A stretch of 64,000 nucleotides of DNA from Rikenellaceae bacterium (lineage in GTDB: Bacteria > Bacteroidota > Bacteroidia > Bacteroidales > Rikenellaceae), in the NCBI GenBank assembly GCA_015059955.1, contig SUZK01000003.1, forward strand, positions 214,397 through 278,396, written 5' to 3'. Positions 50,711 to 61,400 of the stretch are shown here, piece by piece; positions within the stretch are counted from its first letter, which is position 1; each line of letters starts with the position of its first letter. A program made the translations under genes and the position numbers. The notes beneath the pieces are model-generated. The model saw only the letters and a list, made by a program, of their open reading frames with translations, was not told where the DNA came from and searched no databases.

Positions 50711-50776
50711 TATGGGGATAGTGGGGATAATGGGGACTATGGGGATTATGGGGATTATGGGGATTATGGGGAATTA
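50711..50776. repeat. GGGG-rich 9-bp tandem repeat upstream of subtilase 2
   Basis: Eight GGGG runs spaced by five bases (unit GGGGATTAT and variants), ~137 bp upstream of subtilase 2. The (+) strand could form G-quadruplexes. The rest of 50575-50894 holds the promoter and a terminator. Confidence 0.85.
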
Positions 50777-50836
50777 TATATGTTGTATCTATCTTTGTCT
50801 CTCTCTGATGTCGCGCAGTAGTAGTGCCACTATCAC

Positions 50837-50869
50837 AAAAAAAGCGGCCCACCCCAAAGGGCAGGCCGC
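50837..50869 (-). terminator. Intrinsic terminator of the Sus-like operon
   Basis: On the minus strand, GCGGCCTGCCC pairs with GGGTGGGCCGC and is followed by seven T, 25 bp after the SusE-like stop. It separates the Sus-like genes from subtilase 2. Confidence 0.85.
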
Positions 50870-50894
50870 AAATAGTATTAAGGTTCTCTATTGT

Positions 50895-53180
50895 TTAGAA
50901 ACCGAAAGTTGCGTTATTAACGAGCACACGGTTAACTGGACCATTGTAAAGCTCAACGCGAACTGAAGCTACTGGAGCAGCGTGCTCAGCACCAAGCTGA
51001 AGCTCTGCGCCAAGGCTCTTTACAGAGGCCTTAACGGCAGAAGTCTCAGGCTGCTCCTCCTCGGGAGTCTCCTCAACTACTACATACTCAAGCGTAGCAT
51101 CAGGTGAGAAGTAGAAGTCGTAACCTACGAAAGGATAACCCTCCTCCATCTTGAAGATACAGCTTGCGAAGTAAGTATCAAGAGATACGAGCTTATCACC
51201 CTCGAATGAGAATGTAAGGTCTGCAGGTGTCTCCAAAGTAGGATCTGATGCAGCGAAGTAACCAAATGCCATGGTCTTAGCAGCATCGTAGTAGAATGCG
51301 ATGTCGTTGAAGATGTAGTCCGCGCCATCATTAACCTCCAAGCCATCGAATACAACGGTGTTAGTCTCAGCGTCAATTAAACCAAGGAACTGGAAGCCGT
51401 CCATCTCAGCTATGAGCTGACCAGCAGCATAACCACCAGTAACATTCATTGAAAGCTCATAATCCTCAACTACATCCTTACCATCAGCATCCTTAAGTGT
51501 GAGTGAATCAGAAAGCTTGTACTGACCAAGAGCAAAGCCTGTTGCATTAGGCAACTCCTTCTCTACGTAGAATACCTGTGTATCACCATAGAGAGTCTGA
51601 ATAGCTACGATAGCGCATGATGTAGAACCTGAAGGCATGTTATATGGGCCCATAACTACTGAACCGAAGCCCTTCTCAGGATCATAGCTCGCACGAATAT
51701 TATCAATAGCGCTCTGGAAGTCTTCACCATAGCTAGCAACAATCTGCTCATGAGTCATACCACTATTAGCAGCTACGTTAGCATCACCAATCCAAGCCTT
51801 GATAGACTTAATCTCATGAGGATTACCAACGATACCAAGAGCTACAAAGTAAGCCTCTGGGAACTGCTCCTCATACTTATCCTGACCAGTAAGGTTAACT
51901 ACTGAATCGTAGAGCACCTTGAACTCAGCCTTTGGAAGCTCACCACCATCCTTGTGGAAGTAGAATGGATAAGTCAAAGCATCCTCAACCTGAGGCTCAT
52001 CACCATAAGGAACAGCTACGATAGTGTAGATACCTGAAGCACCAAGATCAAGCTTCCATGTAAGCTCGTCAGCTGAAGCCTCGAAGATAGTGATATCCTC
52101 GCTGCCAGCAACGATAGCCTCAATAGTATCAGCTGTATCTACAATATTACCCTCAAGAACAGTGAACTTGTATGACTGAACATCAGCACCTACTGCGAAC
52201 TCGATAACAGCAGTAGTTGTGGTGTTGTCAGCCTCAGTAACCATACCTGCATAAGCAGCAGAGATAGCGTAGTCCTTAATCTCGTAACCAGGAAGTGCCA
52301 CAGCGAACAAACCAGCCTTGTTAGCGTAGTTACCACGACCATCTGGAATATGCCACATGATAGACTGTGGAGTAGTGAACCAGAATACACCATTCTCGAA
52401 CTTACCATACAATGGAGTGTTCTCATCTTTATAAACAGTAGCAAGGAAGAAGTCCTCAGGACCATTACCTGTACCTACATCGAGCTTGAAGCCAAGAGGG
52501 CTTGAAGGAATCTCTACATTACCATCCTCGTCAACAACGAACTCAACATAACCAGGACCAGTATAGGTCATATCCTCAGGTACACCACCGATGATATAAG
52601 GACACATAGCCTCGCTATATGGCTCAACCATACGGTAACGGTTAGGCTCAAGCTCGTGCTGAACGATCTCAACCTCAACCATAACACCAGAAGGACCACC
52701 ATACATTGGTGCAAGGAAGTCATCACGATAGGTACCCTTACCCAAAGACTTCCAAGGCTCAGCAATACCAATCTTGAAGATGTGCTGCGAAACAGCATAA
52801 GTAGAAGCCTCTGCCTGGTCAAGCTGGATGTTCAAAGAATACATCTTACCAACCTCAAGCTTATCGCCCTGAACGCCGATTACAAGCTTTGCTGTATCCT
52901 CACCAGCAGCGAAAGAGATGCTCTTAGGAACTGTGAAGAAGCCACAAGACTCAACATCCTCAGCACGTACTGAAATCTCAGCAGCCTCCGATGCATCACC
53001 ACGAGATACTGGAATCTCTACAGTTGTGCTCTCGGCAGTAACAATGAGATTCGAAGTATCTGGGAAATATACACCCATATTCGCATCTGGTGCTCCGGGT
53101 GCCCACTCCTCCTTACATGAAGTAAATGCAACAACACCTACTACGGCAAGAAGAAGACTTAAAAACTTAAAATTTTTCAT
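50895..53180 (-). CDS. SusE-like surface lipoprotein
   Basis: A lipoprotein of 761 residues from the preferred ATG at 53180 (MKNFKFLSLLLAVVGVVAFTSC); an ATG four codons upstream is possible. A first Ig-like module (VYFPDTSNLIVTAESTTVEI ... GEDTAKLVIGV) is followed by several beta-rich modules (EPWKSLGKGTYRDDFLAPMY; a Fn3-like region from ~300; a C-terminal module with YFASDPTLETP-like strands). Its position third after susC-susD and its domain style suggest a surface-exposed ligand-binding protein like SusE/F, but there is no close family match that I can name. An operon terminator follows. Confidence 0.75.
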   Translation of the reverse strand: MKNFKFLSLLLAVVGVVAFTSCKEEWAPGAPDANMGVYFPDTSNLIVTAESTTVEIPVSRGDASEAAEISVRAEDVESCGFFTVPKSISFAAGEDTAKLVIGVQGDKLEVGKMYSLNIQLDQAEASTYAVSQHIFKIGIAEPWKSLGKGTYRDDFLAPMYGGPSGVMVEVEIVQHELEPNRYRMVEPYSEAMCPYIIGGVPEDMTYTGPGYVEFVVDEDGNVEIPSSPLGFKLDVGTGNGPEDFFLATVYKDENTPLYGKFENGVFWFTTPQSIMWHIPDGRGNYANKAGLFAVALPGYEIKDYAISAAYAGMVTEADNTTTTAVIEFAVGADVQSYKFTVLEGNIVDTADTIEAIVAGSEDITIFEASADELTWKLDLGASGIYTIVAVPYGDEPQVEDALTYPFYFHKDGGELPKAEFKVLYDSVVNLTGQDKYEEQFPEAYFVALGIVGNPHEIKSIKAWIGDANVAANSGMTHEQIVASYGEDFQSAIDNIRASYDPEKGFGSVVMGPYNMPSGSTSCAIVAIQTLYGDTQVFYVEKELPNATGFALGQYKLSDSLTLKDADGKDVVEDYELSMNVTGGYAAGQLIAEMDGFQFLGLIDAETNTVVFDGLEVNDGADYIFNDIAFYYDAAKTMAFGYFAASDPTLETPADLTFSFEGDKLVSLDTYFASCIFKMEEGYPFVGYDFYFSPDATLEYVVVEETPEEEQPETSAVKASVKSLGAELQLGAEHAAPVASVRVELYNGPVNRVLVNNATFGF

Positions 53181-53206
53181 AATATTTCTCAATCTTTAGT
53201 TACAAA

Positions 53207-54880
53207 TTACTCCATAGGTAGAATTGGATCCCAAGACTGTGAAGGGTTAGGATTATTCTCCTTGATAGCAAGGTTAATCTGTGTCTCACCAAGTGGGATA
53301 CAATATGACCACCAAGGCACACGACCCTCAATCTGGAAACGAGCATCAGCAGGGAAGTTAGTACCCTGGAACGCAGTGTCAATACCCATATCAAGACGCT
53401 TCATATCGTACATTACGATACCCTCGCCCCAGAACTCAACACCCTTCTGGAAGATAATCTCTTCGAGGACACCCTCGTAGTCAGCCTTAGGACATACGTA
53501 GTTGGTATCACGGTGAGCCATGAACGCTACGAGCTTCTGCCATGCTGCGTCTACACCTGAAGTGTGCAATGTAGCCTCCATATCAATGAAGTACATCTCC
53601 TCAGCACGCATCAAAGGAAGTGAGATAGCACCAGCTGTCATGTAATCGTTACGCTCACCCTGTGCAGGACGGAACTTGAAGAATGTGTAAGGTGCAATTG
53701 TATTGAACTCATCAGCAGAAGTCATAAGGGTGTATGGAGCGAACTCAGCAAATGAGGTCTCTGGACCCTTAATAAGGTTGCGACGGAAGTCGGTCTTCTG
53801 GAGACGGTTAAATGCCTTAGCAGATACACCAGGCTGTGACAATGGGCCATAGCCGTAAGCTGCCTCAGGAGAGAGGTGAGCAGTGAACTGGAAGAGGTTG
53901 TTGATGATGGTATCTGATGACCATGTCAAGCCCCACATCCAAGATGCAACTGGAGTGTTGAAACCAGTAGTTGTACTTGTCCACTCAGCCTCAGTTGTGA
54001 TAGCGCCACCATGTGCTGCAAGAGCCTTGTTAGCGTACTCCGAAGCCTTAGCGTAAGCCTCGTTACCAGAAGGAAGCTCACCATTGAGACCATCATCAAA
54101 GCCACCCAACCACATGTAAGCACGTGCGTAGAGACCGTATACTACAGCCAAGTCAGGATTAACGATGTTTGACTGGTTGTACTCAGCCAAAGCCTCCTCA
54201 GCAGCAGCGAGGTCAGCGAAGATAAAGTTGAACATCTCCTCACGTGTAGCACGTGGGTTATTCTTAGCGCTTGTCTCATCGGTAGTCTCATCTACGATAG
54301 GCACAGTAAGACCTGCAACCTTAATCTGCTGATCCTCGTATGAGCCATTGTTTGGAGCCTCAGCATATAGACACTCAAACATACGAGCCAAGTCGAGGTA
54401 GAACATAGCACGGAAGGTCTTTGCAATACCTACATAGTGCTGAAGCTGCTCGTTGTCACCAACAAGATTAATCATATCATTACATGACTTAATCTGTGGG
54501 TAGTAGTTATACCAAACATGCTGTGGCAAAGCGTTATTCTCGGCATAACCCCAACCATAAGATGCAGCATAGAAACGGCTGTAACCTGCAGGGTTACCAA
54601 GCTGCCAGCCATTAGAAGCTATAAGTGCGCAAGCGTGGTCGTTGTAAGCACCTACTGAGTGATAACCGAAGTCTGTGTGCTCCCAACCAGAAACGTATGA
54701 CATCATACCTGATGGGATACCCTTGAGAAGGTTCTCGGCTACAACATCCATCTGACCCTGCTGGAGCTGCTCCGAAGTGATAGCACCCTCCTGTGGGAAG
54801 GTCTCACGGATACAGCCACTGAGAGCTACAGTTGCACCAAAGGCAACTGCTGCAGTTGTTAATATCTTTGTAAATTTCAT
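53207..54880 (-). CDS. SusD/RagB family nutrient-binding lipoprotein
   Basis: A 557-residue SusD-like protein (lipid Cys23, ALSGC). It has the helical TPR core (LYLDLARMFECLYAEAP; LAEYNQSNIVNPDLAVVYGLYARAYMWLGG) and the C-terminal half with MRAEEMYFIDMEATLHTSG and RRNLIKGP. It caps the SusC transporter and binds its ligand. It starts 19 bp after susC. The absence of glycosidases and presence of peptidases nearby point to a peptide ligand (inference). Confidence 0.93.
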   Translation of the reverse strand: MKFTKILTTAAVAFGATVALSGCIRETFPQEGAITSEQLQQGQMDVVAENLLKGIPSGMMSYVSGWEHTDFGYHSVGAYNDHACALIASNGWQLGNPAGYSRFYAASYGWGYAENNALPQHVWYNYYPQIKSCNDMINLVGDNEQLQHYVGIAKTFRAMFYLDLARMFECLYAEAPNNGSYEDQQIKVAGLTVPIVDETTDETSAKNNPRATREEMFNFIFADLAAAEEALAEYNQSNIVNPDLAVVYGLYARAYMWLGGFDDGLNGELPSGNEAYAKASEYANKALAAHGGAITTEAEWTSTTTGFNTPVASWMWGLTWSSDTIINNLFQFTAHLSPEAAYGYGPLSQPGVSAKAFNRLQKTDFRRNLIKGPETSFAEFAPYTLMTSADEFNTIAPYTFFKFRPAQGERNDYMTAGAISLPLMRAEEMYFIDMEATLHTSGVDAAWQKLVAFMAHRDTNYVCPKADYEGVLEEIIFQKGVEFWGEGIVMYDMKRLDMGIDTAFQGTNFPADARFQIEGRVPWWSYCIPLGETQINLAIKENNPNPSQSWDPILPME

Positions 54881-54899
54881 AGTCTTATACCTTATTAAA

Positions 54900-57800
54900 T
54901 TAGAATGTCAAGGTTACACCACCAGAGATTGTACGGATTGGCGAGTAGTTGGCATTACCAGTACCACGTGGGTCGAGACCCTTACGCTTAGACCAGTACC
55001 AAACATTGTCGCAAGCTACGTAAACACGCAAGTTCTGAATCTTGTTGTTCCACCACTTAGCTGGGAATGTATAACCAAGGTTGATGTTAGAGATATTCAA
55101 ATAGTCAGAGCTAATCAAGAAGCGGCTTGATGTAGAAGTAGTATACTGATCACCGAACTGGAAACGTGGAATGTCTGAGTTAGGATTCTCAGGAGTCCAT
55201 GCGTTCAACAAGTCGAGGTGATAGTTCTTACCAGATGTTGCAGAGGTTGGTGATGACATGTAACCAGCGTATGCACCATCGATAGTCTTACCACCAAGCT
55301 GGTAGTCAAATGCGATAGAGAAGTCGAAGCCGTAAGCATACAAAGTAGTACCGAAACCACCGAATACCTTAGCCATAGATGAACCGAACTCCTTACGAGA
55401 ATCGAGATCTGAAGATACCTCAGAGTACTCAGCAGTTTGTACCCACTTAGACTCATTAGTCTCCTCGTTAACCTCCTTCATCCACCATGTAGACTCACCC
55501 TTATCGTTTACACCAGCATAATCAATCATGTAGATGTAACCCATTGGAAGACCCTCACCAATGAAACCTGTAGAACCGTTGATGAAACCCTCGTGGCCGT
55601 TAAGAGTGTAGTCCTTACGTGAGTCTGGCAAGCTCAATACGCGGTTATCAACCCATGTGAGGTTTGCGTTGAGTGACCAAACTACATTCTTAGTACGGAT
55701 GACATCACCGTTCAACACAACCTCGATACCAAGGTTACGCATATCACCAATGTTGTCATAGTATGAAGAGTAACCCAAAGATGGAGTTACAGGAACAGAG
55801 AACAACATATCAGATGTTAAACGATAGAAGAAGTCAACACTACCGCTCAAACGATCGTTCCACATACCGAACTCAGCACCTACGTTGATGTTGGTGTTAG
55901 TCTCCCATGTGATGTTAGGATTACCCTTACGACCGAACAATACTGATACACCACCCTGACCGTCGTTAGTTACTGAGTAGAGGTCAGTGTAGAGATACAT
56001 ACCGATAGCATCGTTACCCTGTGAACCAACAGATGCCTTAAGCTTCAACATATTAAATATAGGAGCGTTGAACCAATTCTCGCGGTTGATAATCCAAGCA
56101 GCACCTACTGACCAGAAGTTACCCCAACGGTGATCTGGGTGGAAGCGTGAAGATGCATCACGACGATATGATGCAGATGCGAAGATACGACCATCGTACT
56201 CGTACATAGCACGGAAGAAGTAACCCTCGTTAACGTACTCACCAAATGATGATGAAGAGTTACCCATATCAACTACAGCACCATCAAGCTCAAGGTTGTC
56301 TGTAGAGAAGATGTTAGACTTTGCAGCGCCAACAGAGTATGAGCGGAGGTTGTATGTCTCGTGACCGAGCAATACCTGAATGTTGTGCTCCTCATTTGCA
56401 CCGAATGACTTGTTGTAGTTCAACAACTGCTGCAAGTTGTGGTTGTATGAACGACCATGAGACTTAGAAAGCACACCCTTGTTAGCTACGAACTGGCCGT
56501 AGTATGGGTTACGCATTGATGTAGAACGAGTCTCATCGATAGTTACCGAACCATTCAAAGTAAGAACCAAGCCAGGGATGATTGTGAAATCAGCAAAACC
56601 CTGAACTGAGAATGCATTACCCTCTGAGTTAGACTCATCCAACCAGATGTTCTGCAATGGGTTAGACTGTGAACCAGAGAAACGTGAAAGACCCCAAACT
56701 GAACCATCACCAGAGTCATATACGTTCCAACCATACTGGTCCTTCATGATGTTACCCTCACCGTCGCGAACGAATACAGGGTAGATAGGAGCGGTATCAG
56801 CTACAGCTGAGAATACGTCAGCGGTATCACCCGAACCCTCAGAGTTTGAAGAAGCACCATTCCAGTTGAAGTTAGTGTAGCTCATGTTACCACCAATCTT
56901 CAACCACTTCTTTGCCTGGTAGTCAGCACGCAAACGAGCTGTCCAACGGTACATATCAGAACCATCGGTAATACCCTTGTTGTTCAAGTAACCGAATGAT
57001 GCGAAGAAGTTAGACTTCTCAGAAGCAGCAGCTACATTGATGTTATACTCCTGACGGAATGAAGGATCGTACAACTCATCGTACCAGTCATCTGGCTGAA
57101 CGGTATACTCCTGACCATTGTGAGTGAACTTACGGCCGAGAGTAGCGTTAGGATTCAACTTACCGTTTGAACCGATAAGAGTCTGACCTGCAGGAACAGT
57201 ATAAACGTTGTAACCGAGTGAACCCACACCGTTAGGAGCTGTCATCGAGTTAACAACAGTGTTGTGAGCTGTAGCAGCATCCTGACCGCTATCCATGTAG
57301 TAGTTCTTCAATGCAGCGTAGTGCATCTCATAGTACTGACCTGGGTCACGTGTGTAGTCGTAGAGCTTACGAGCAGGCATGTTAACACCCCACTTAGCGT
57401 CGAATGAAACACGAGCATCACCAGCCTTAGCACGCTTGGTAGTCACCATGATGACACCATTAGCACCACGAGCACCATAAAGTGCGTTAGATGCAGCATC
57501 CTTCAAGACGGTCATGGTCTCGATATCGGCCATGTTAAGGTTGTTAAGGTCACCCTCGTAAGGCACGCCATCAACTACCCACAATGGGTCGTTACCAGCG
57601 TTGATAGAGCCGATACCACGGATACGGATAGTTGGCTCTGAACCGAGCGCACCTGAACCCTGAGTTGTCTGAAGACCAGCAACCTTACCCTGAAGGGCGT
57701 TAGCTACTGATGAAGACTGAGTCTTCGCAAGGTCATCAGACTTGATGGTAGCAGCAGAACCTGTAAAGGCCTCCTTCTTTGCAGTACCGAACGCCTGAAC

Positions 57801-58124
57801 GATAACCTCCTCCATTACGTCTGAATCTGGCTGGAGGGCAATGTCGATAGTCGTGCGACCTGCAACAGCAACACTCTCAACCTTGTAACCGAGGTACTGG
57901 AATACCAAGGTAGCATCAGCTGAAGCGTTGATCTCATAATAACCGGCAATGTCGGTAACAGCACCGCGGGTAGTTCCCTCTACTGAAACCGTAGCTCCGA
58001 TAACTGGCGCACCAGTCTCATCGGTCACTGTACCGGTAACACGCTGATCTTGAGCGAATACACTAGCGCATCCTAAGACCAGAGTTGCAACCATTGATAG
58101 TACAACTTTTCTAACCATAAGCAT
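54900..58124 (-). CDS. SusC/RagA family TonB-linked outer-membrane transporter
   Basis: A 1074-residue transporter. A signal peptide (to ~24) is followed by a carboxypeptidase-regulatory-like domain (VTGTVTDETGAPVIGATVSV, ~28-115), a TonB-box region (EEVIVQAFGTAKKEAFTGS) and a plug with LQGKVAGLQTTQGSGALGSE and PLWVVDGVPYEGD. The 22-strand barrel ends in GGVTLTF. There is no STN signalling domain, so it does not itself drive an anti-sigma cascade. It is first gene of the susC-susD-SusE-like operon. An internal ATG at codon 3 (58118) is an alternative start. Confidence 0.96.
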   Translation of the reverse strand: MLMVRKVVLSMVATLVLGCASVFAQDQRVTGTVTDETGAPVIGATVSVEGTTRGAVTDIAGYYEINASADATLVFQYLGYKVESVAVAGRTTIDIALQPDSDVMEEVIVQAFGTAKKEAFTGSAATIKSDDLAKTQSSSVANALQGKVAGLQTTQGSGALGSEPTIRIRGIGSINAGNDPLWVVDGVPYEGDLNNLNMADIETMTVLKDAASNALYGARGANGVIMVTTKRAKAGDARVSFDAKWGVNMPARKLYDYTRDPGQYYEMHYAALKNYYMDSGQDAATAHNTVVNSMTAPNGVGSLGYNVYTVPAGQTLIGSNGKLNPNATLGRKFTHNGQEYTVQPDDWYDELYDPSFRQEYNINVAAASEKSNFFASFGYLNNKGITDGSDMYRWTARLRADYQAKKWLKIGGNMSYTNFNWNGASSNSEGSGDTADVFSAVADTAPIYPVFVRDGEGNIMKDQYGWNVYDSGDGSVWGLSRFSGSQSNPLQNIWLDESNSEGNAFSVQGFADFTIIPGLVLTLNGSVTIDETRSTSMRNPYYGQFVANKGVLSKSHGRSYNHNLQQLLNYNKSFGANEEHNIQVLLGHETYNLRSYSVGAAKSNIFSTDNLELDGAVVDMGNSSSSFGEYVNEGYFFRAMYEYDGRIFASASYRRDASSRFHPDHRWGNFWSVGAAWIINRENWFNAPIFNMLKLKASVGSQGNDAIGMYLYTDLYSVTNDGQGGVSVLFGRKGNPNITWETNTNINVGAEFGMWNDRLSGSVDFFYRLTSDMLFSVPVTPSLGYSSYYDNIGDMRNLGIEVVLNGDVIRTKNVVWSLNANLTWVDNRVLSLPDSRKDYTLNGHEGFINGSTGFIGEGLPMGYIYMIDYAGVNDKGESTWWMKEVNEETNESKWVQTAEYSEVSSDLDSRKEFGSSMAKVFGGFGTTLYAYGFDFSIAFDYQLGGKTIDGAYAGYMSSPTSATSGKNYHLDLLNAWTPENPNSDIPRFQFGDQYTTSTSSRFLISSDYLNISNINLGYTFPAKWWNNKIQNLRVYVACDNVWYWSKRKGLDPRGTGNANYSPIRTISGGVTLTF

Positions 58125-58201
58125 TAGTTTTAAGTAAATAAAGTTTTATAAAGTTATTAAAGTTTTCGTTATGCCCTACGTGATAGCTGACACTATACAC
58201 G

Positions 58202-58209
58202 CAAAGTTA
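58202..58209 (-). promoter_or_regulatory. -7 box of the susC operon
   Basis: Reads TAACTTTG on the minus strand, ~78 bp before the susC ATG; the -33 box is weak. The 352-bp divergent gap 58125-58476 contains no gene. Confidence 0.5.
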
Positions 58210-58369
58210 ATGCACAAAGATAGCGATTTATTCTAAATCTGCAAAATTTACCTACTATTTTTTATAATTTGGCATGATTTATTTAGTCAAATTAAATTTT
58301 TCCTCAACAAGCACACAACACCAAATCTGCCACAATGTATATTTTATTCGCAAAAATAGAGAGTGATCG

Positions 58370-58399
58370 TTTGTAGAATGATTTTTTTTTATAAATTTG
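58370..58399 (+). promoter_or_regulatory. Promoter of the Oar-like receptor gene
   Basis: TTTG (58370-58373) and TAAATTTG (58392-58399) are separated by 18 bp, a consensus Bacteroidetes promoter divergent from susC. Confidence 0.75.
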
Positions 58400-58476
58400 C
58401 ACCGCAATCCTCTTGGAAGCGATTGCCAACCTAATTTCGAACCTGACACATAAATAGTGTCCCTAAATCACAACCT

Positions 58477-61400
58477 ATGAAGCGACTGCTTTTGAGTGTC
58501 GCACTGTCTCTTGTCGTGGCAGTGGCAGCGGCACAGGTTACGACCTCGTCGGTACGAGGCCGAGTAACCGACAACGACAACCCTCTTTTTGGCGCTACAA
58601 TCGTAGCCATTCACACCCCATCTGGCACCCAGTATGGAGCAACCTCGAACACAGACGGCTATTTCGCAATTAGTGGAATGCGCGTGGGCGGACCATATAT
58701 GATAACAATCTCATATTTAGGTTATAACGACGTTACACACGAGATTACTGCCCTGAGCATAGGCGAAATAAAGGAGATTAACGCAAAGCTCTCTGAGATC
58801 GCCACAGAGCTCGACGATGTGGACATCATTGCATACTCTGCAAGGCTACGCGATGTGAACGACTATTCGCGCTCTGAGATGGAGGTTATCCCCTCGATAG
58901 ATCGCTCGATTTACGACCTCACAAACCTTATGTCGACAGCCGTAGCGCCAGCCTCAGGAGGCATCATCCTCGGAGGACAGAGCACACGCTACAACGCCTT
59001 CACCATCGATGGCACGCCGTCGGCCGACATCTACGGTCTTGGAACAACGGGTATGACCGGTTCGCTGACCGAGGCAAACCCCATTCCGATTGATGCATTG
59101 GAGAATGTAACAATCTCAACATCAACGGTTGATGTAAGCGAGAGCGGCTTTACGGGTGGCGCGATAAAGGCCGTAACACGTGCCGGCGGCAACACCTTCG
59201 AAGGCTCGGCATACACATATTTTAATAACGAGCGTTTCTGGGGCACGACACCTGGTCGCGACATTGCTAACCGCTCGCCACTTTCGGAGCAGATGACAAA
59301 CATCGCGGGCGTAACATTCGGAGGCCCAATCATCAAAGATAAGCTCTTCTTCTTCGTGGCTGGCGAGTTCAACCGCAGCATGACGCCCTCGACATACCAC
59401 CCCACCACTGGCGAGGCGGCACTCACCCTCGCCGAGGCCCAGCAGATTTCGGAGCGTTACAAGGCACTCACTGGCTACGATGGTGGCGGCTATGGCGAGC
59501 ATAGCGTATTGGCTCTAACTGGCTCAGCAGTAGCACGTCTCGACTGGAACATCAACGATAATAACCATCTGTCGCTACGCTACAACATGCTTCATGCCGA
59601 CGCCCACGACTCGGCAAACTCGTTGCAGTCGTTCTACTTCACTGGCTCGGAGTACACAAACATCAACCGCACGCACTCGGTAGTTGCAGAGCTCAACTCG
59701 TCGGATAAGCATCACACCTACTCAAACACGGCCCGCATAGGCTACACACGTCTTACAGATGGTCGCACGACGCCTGAAAGCCTACCAGCGGTGATTATCA
59801 ACGGTTTGGGTGAGCGAGGCAATGGCTCAGCGACAATCGGTACAAACCCATATTCGGGATGCAACGTGCTGAAGCAAGATGTATTTATCTTTGGCGACGA
59901 TATACATATTCAGGGTCCTGGCACGCACTACATCACCGTGGGTACATCGAACGAGATATATCGTGCCGACAACCTATATCTCGCAAACGCGCGCGGCACG
60001 TATACATACAACACTCTTGAGGACTTTATGGCCGACAACGCATCGAAGTATCAGTATGGCTACTTCGCTGACGGCAGGCGTAACCTCCCCATCACAACGG
60101 GGCAATTCGCGGTATACGCCCAGGATGAAGTGATAACAAGCCTCGGACAACTTACTTTCGGTCTGCGCATTGATATTCCTGTGATGTTCAACACCCCTGT
60201 TGCAAACGAGAAATTCAATAGCAGCGACTTCGCTACAAAGTACGGGACAAAGACGGGCGATATACCTCGCGCACAGATACTTCTATCGCCACGTATCGGA
60301 CTCAAACGCCAACTAACAGCAGGCCTTGAGCTACGTGTAAGCGCCGGCATCTACACAGGTCGCATACCCTTTGTTTGGCTCTCTAACTGCTATCAGAATA
60401 CTGGCTTACGCTCAACAAGCGTCACGGTGAACAACCCCGCCGAGACGCCCGATTTCAGCCTTAACCCCGAGAGTGTGGGCATAATGAGTAACCCCGCCAT
60501 CGACATTGTGGCGAGCAACTTCCGCTACCCACAAGTATTCCGAGCAGCATTAGGTCTTGAGTACACATATCGACGTCTACGACTAAACCTCGATGCCGAC
60601 TACACAAAGGGTATCAACAACATCTTCGTCGAGAACCTCGTAGCAGCCGACAACGGAGAGCGACTGCTTGTTGGTGGTGAGGGCAATGACACATCTGCAA
60701 CATACTACAACTCAACGACAAAGGATTTCTCGGCAGTATATCGACTAAGCAATACACAGAGGGGTTACTCATGGTCGGCTACGGCACGTGCCGAGTACTC
60801 ATTCTCAGGTGTATTGGAGGGCTTACGCCTAACTGCCTCATATACCTACTCACAGTCGAAGAGTATCAACGATGGTGTATCGGCGCAGTCTTCGTCTAAC
60901 TGGGGTCGCACATACGCCGTGGATAGCAACAACCCAGCGTTGAGCAACTCGGTCTACGAGTTCCCACATAAGGTGGCGGCATCTATCTCATACTCGCGTC
61001 GCTACGGGCTGTTTGGCACCAATGTAATGCTCCTCTACAACGGCCACTCGGGCGAGCACTACTCCCTAACATATGCCAAGGGCAAGGTAGATGTTAATGG
61101 CGACACGTACAAGGGTAACTCATTGATATACATCCCAACAGAGGCCGAAATGTCGACAATGCTTTGGGCAGATGAGACATCGCAAGCTGCCTTCAACGAC
61201 TACATTAATGAGGATGGCTATCTCAGCTCACATCGTGGCAAGTTTGCCGAGCGCAACTCACACTCTCTACCATTTGTGCACCGCCTCGATTTGCACGTTG
61301 CACAGTCGTTCTACTTCTCGAAGAGTAGTAGCCGCCGTGTGGAGCTATCGCTTGACATCATCAACCTCTCGAACCTCATCTCTCGCTCATGGGGTCTAGT

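Noticed and set aside
50712..50966. Frame encoding GIMGTMGIMGIMG repeats
   Set aside because: It is the translation of the GGGG-rich tandem repeat, with no start or downstream coding signal.
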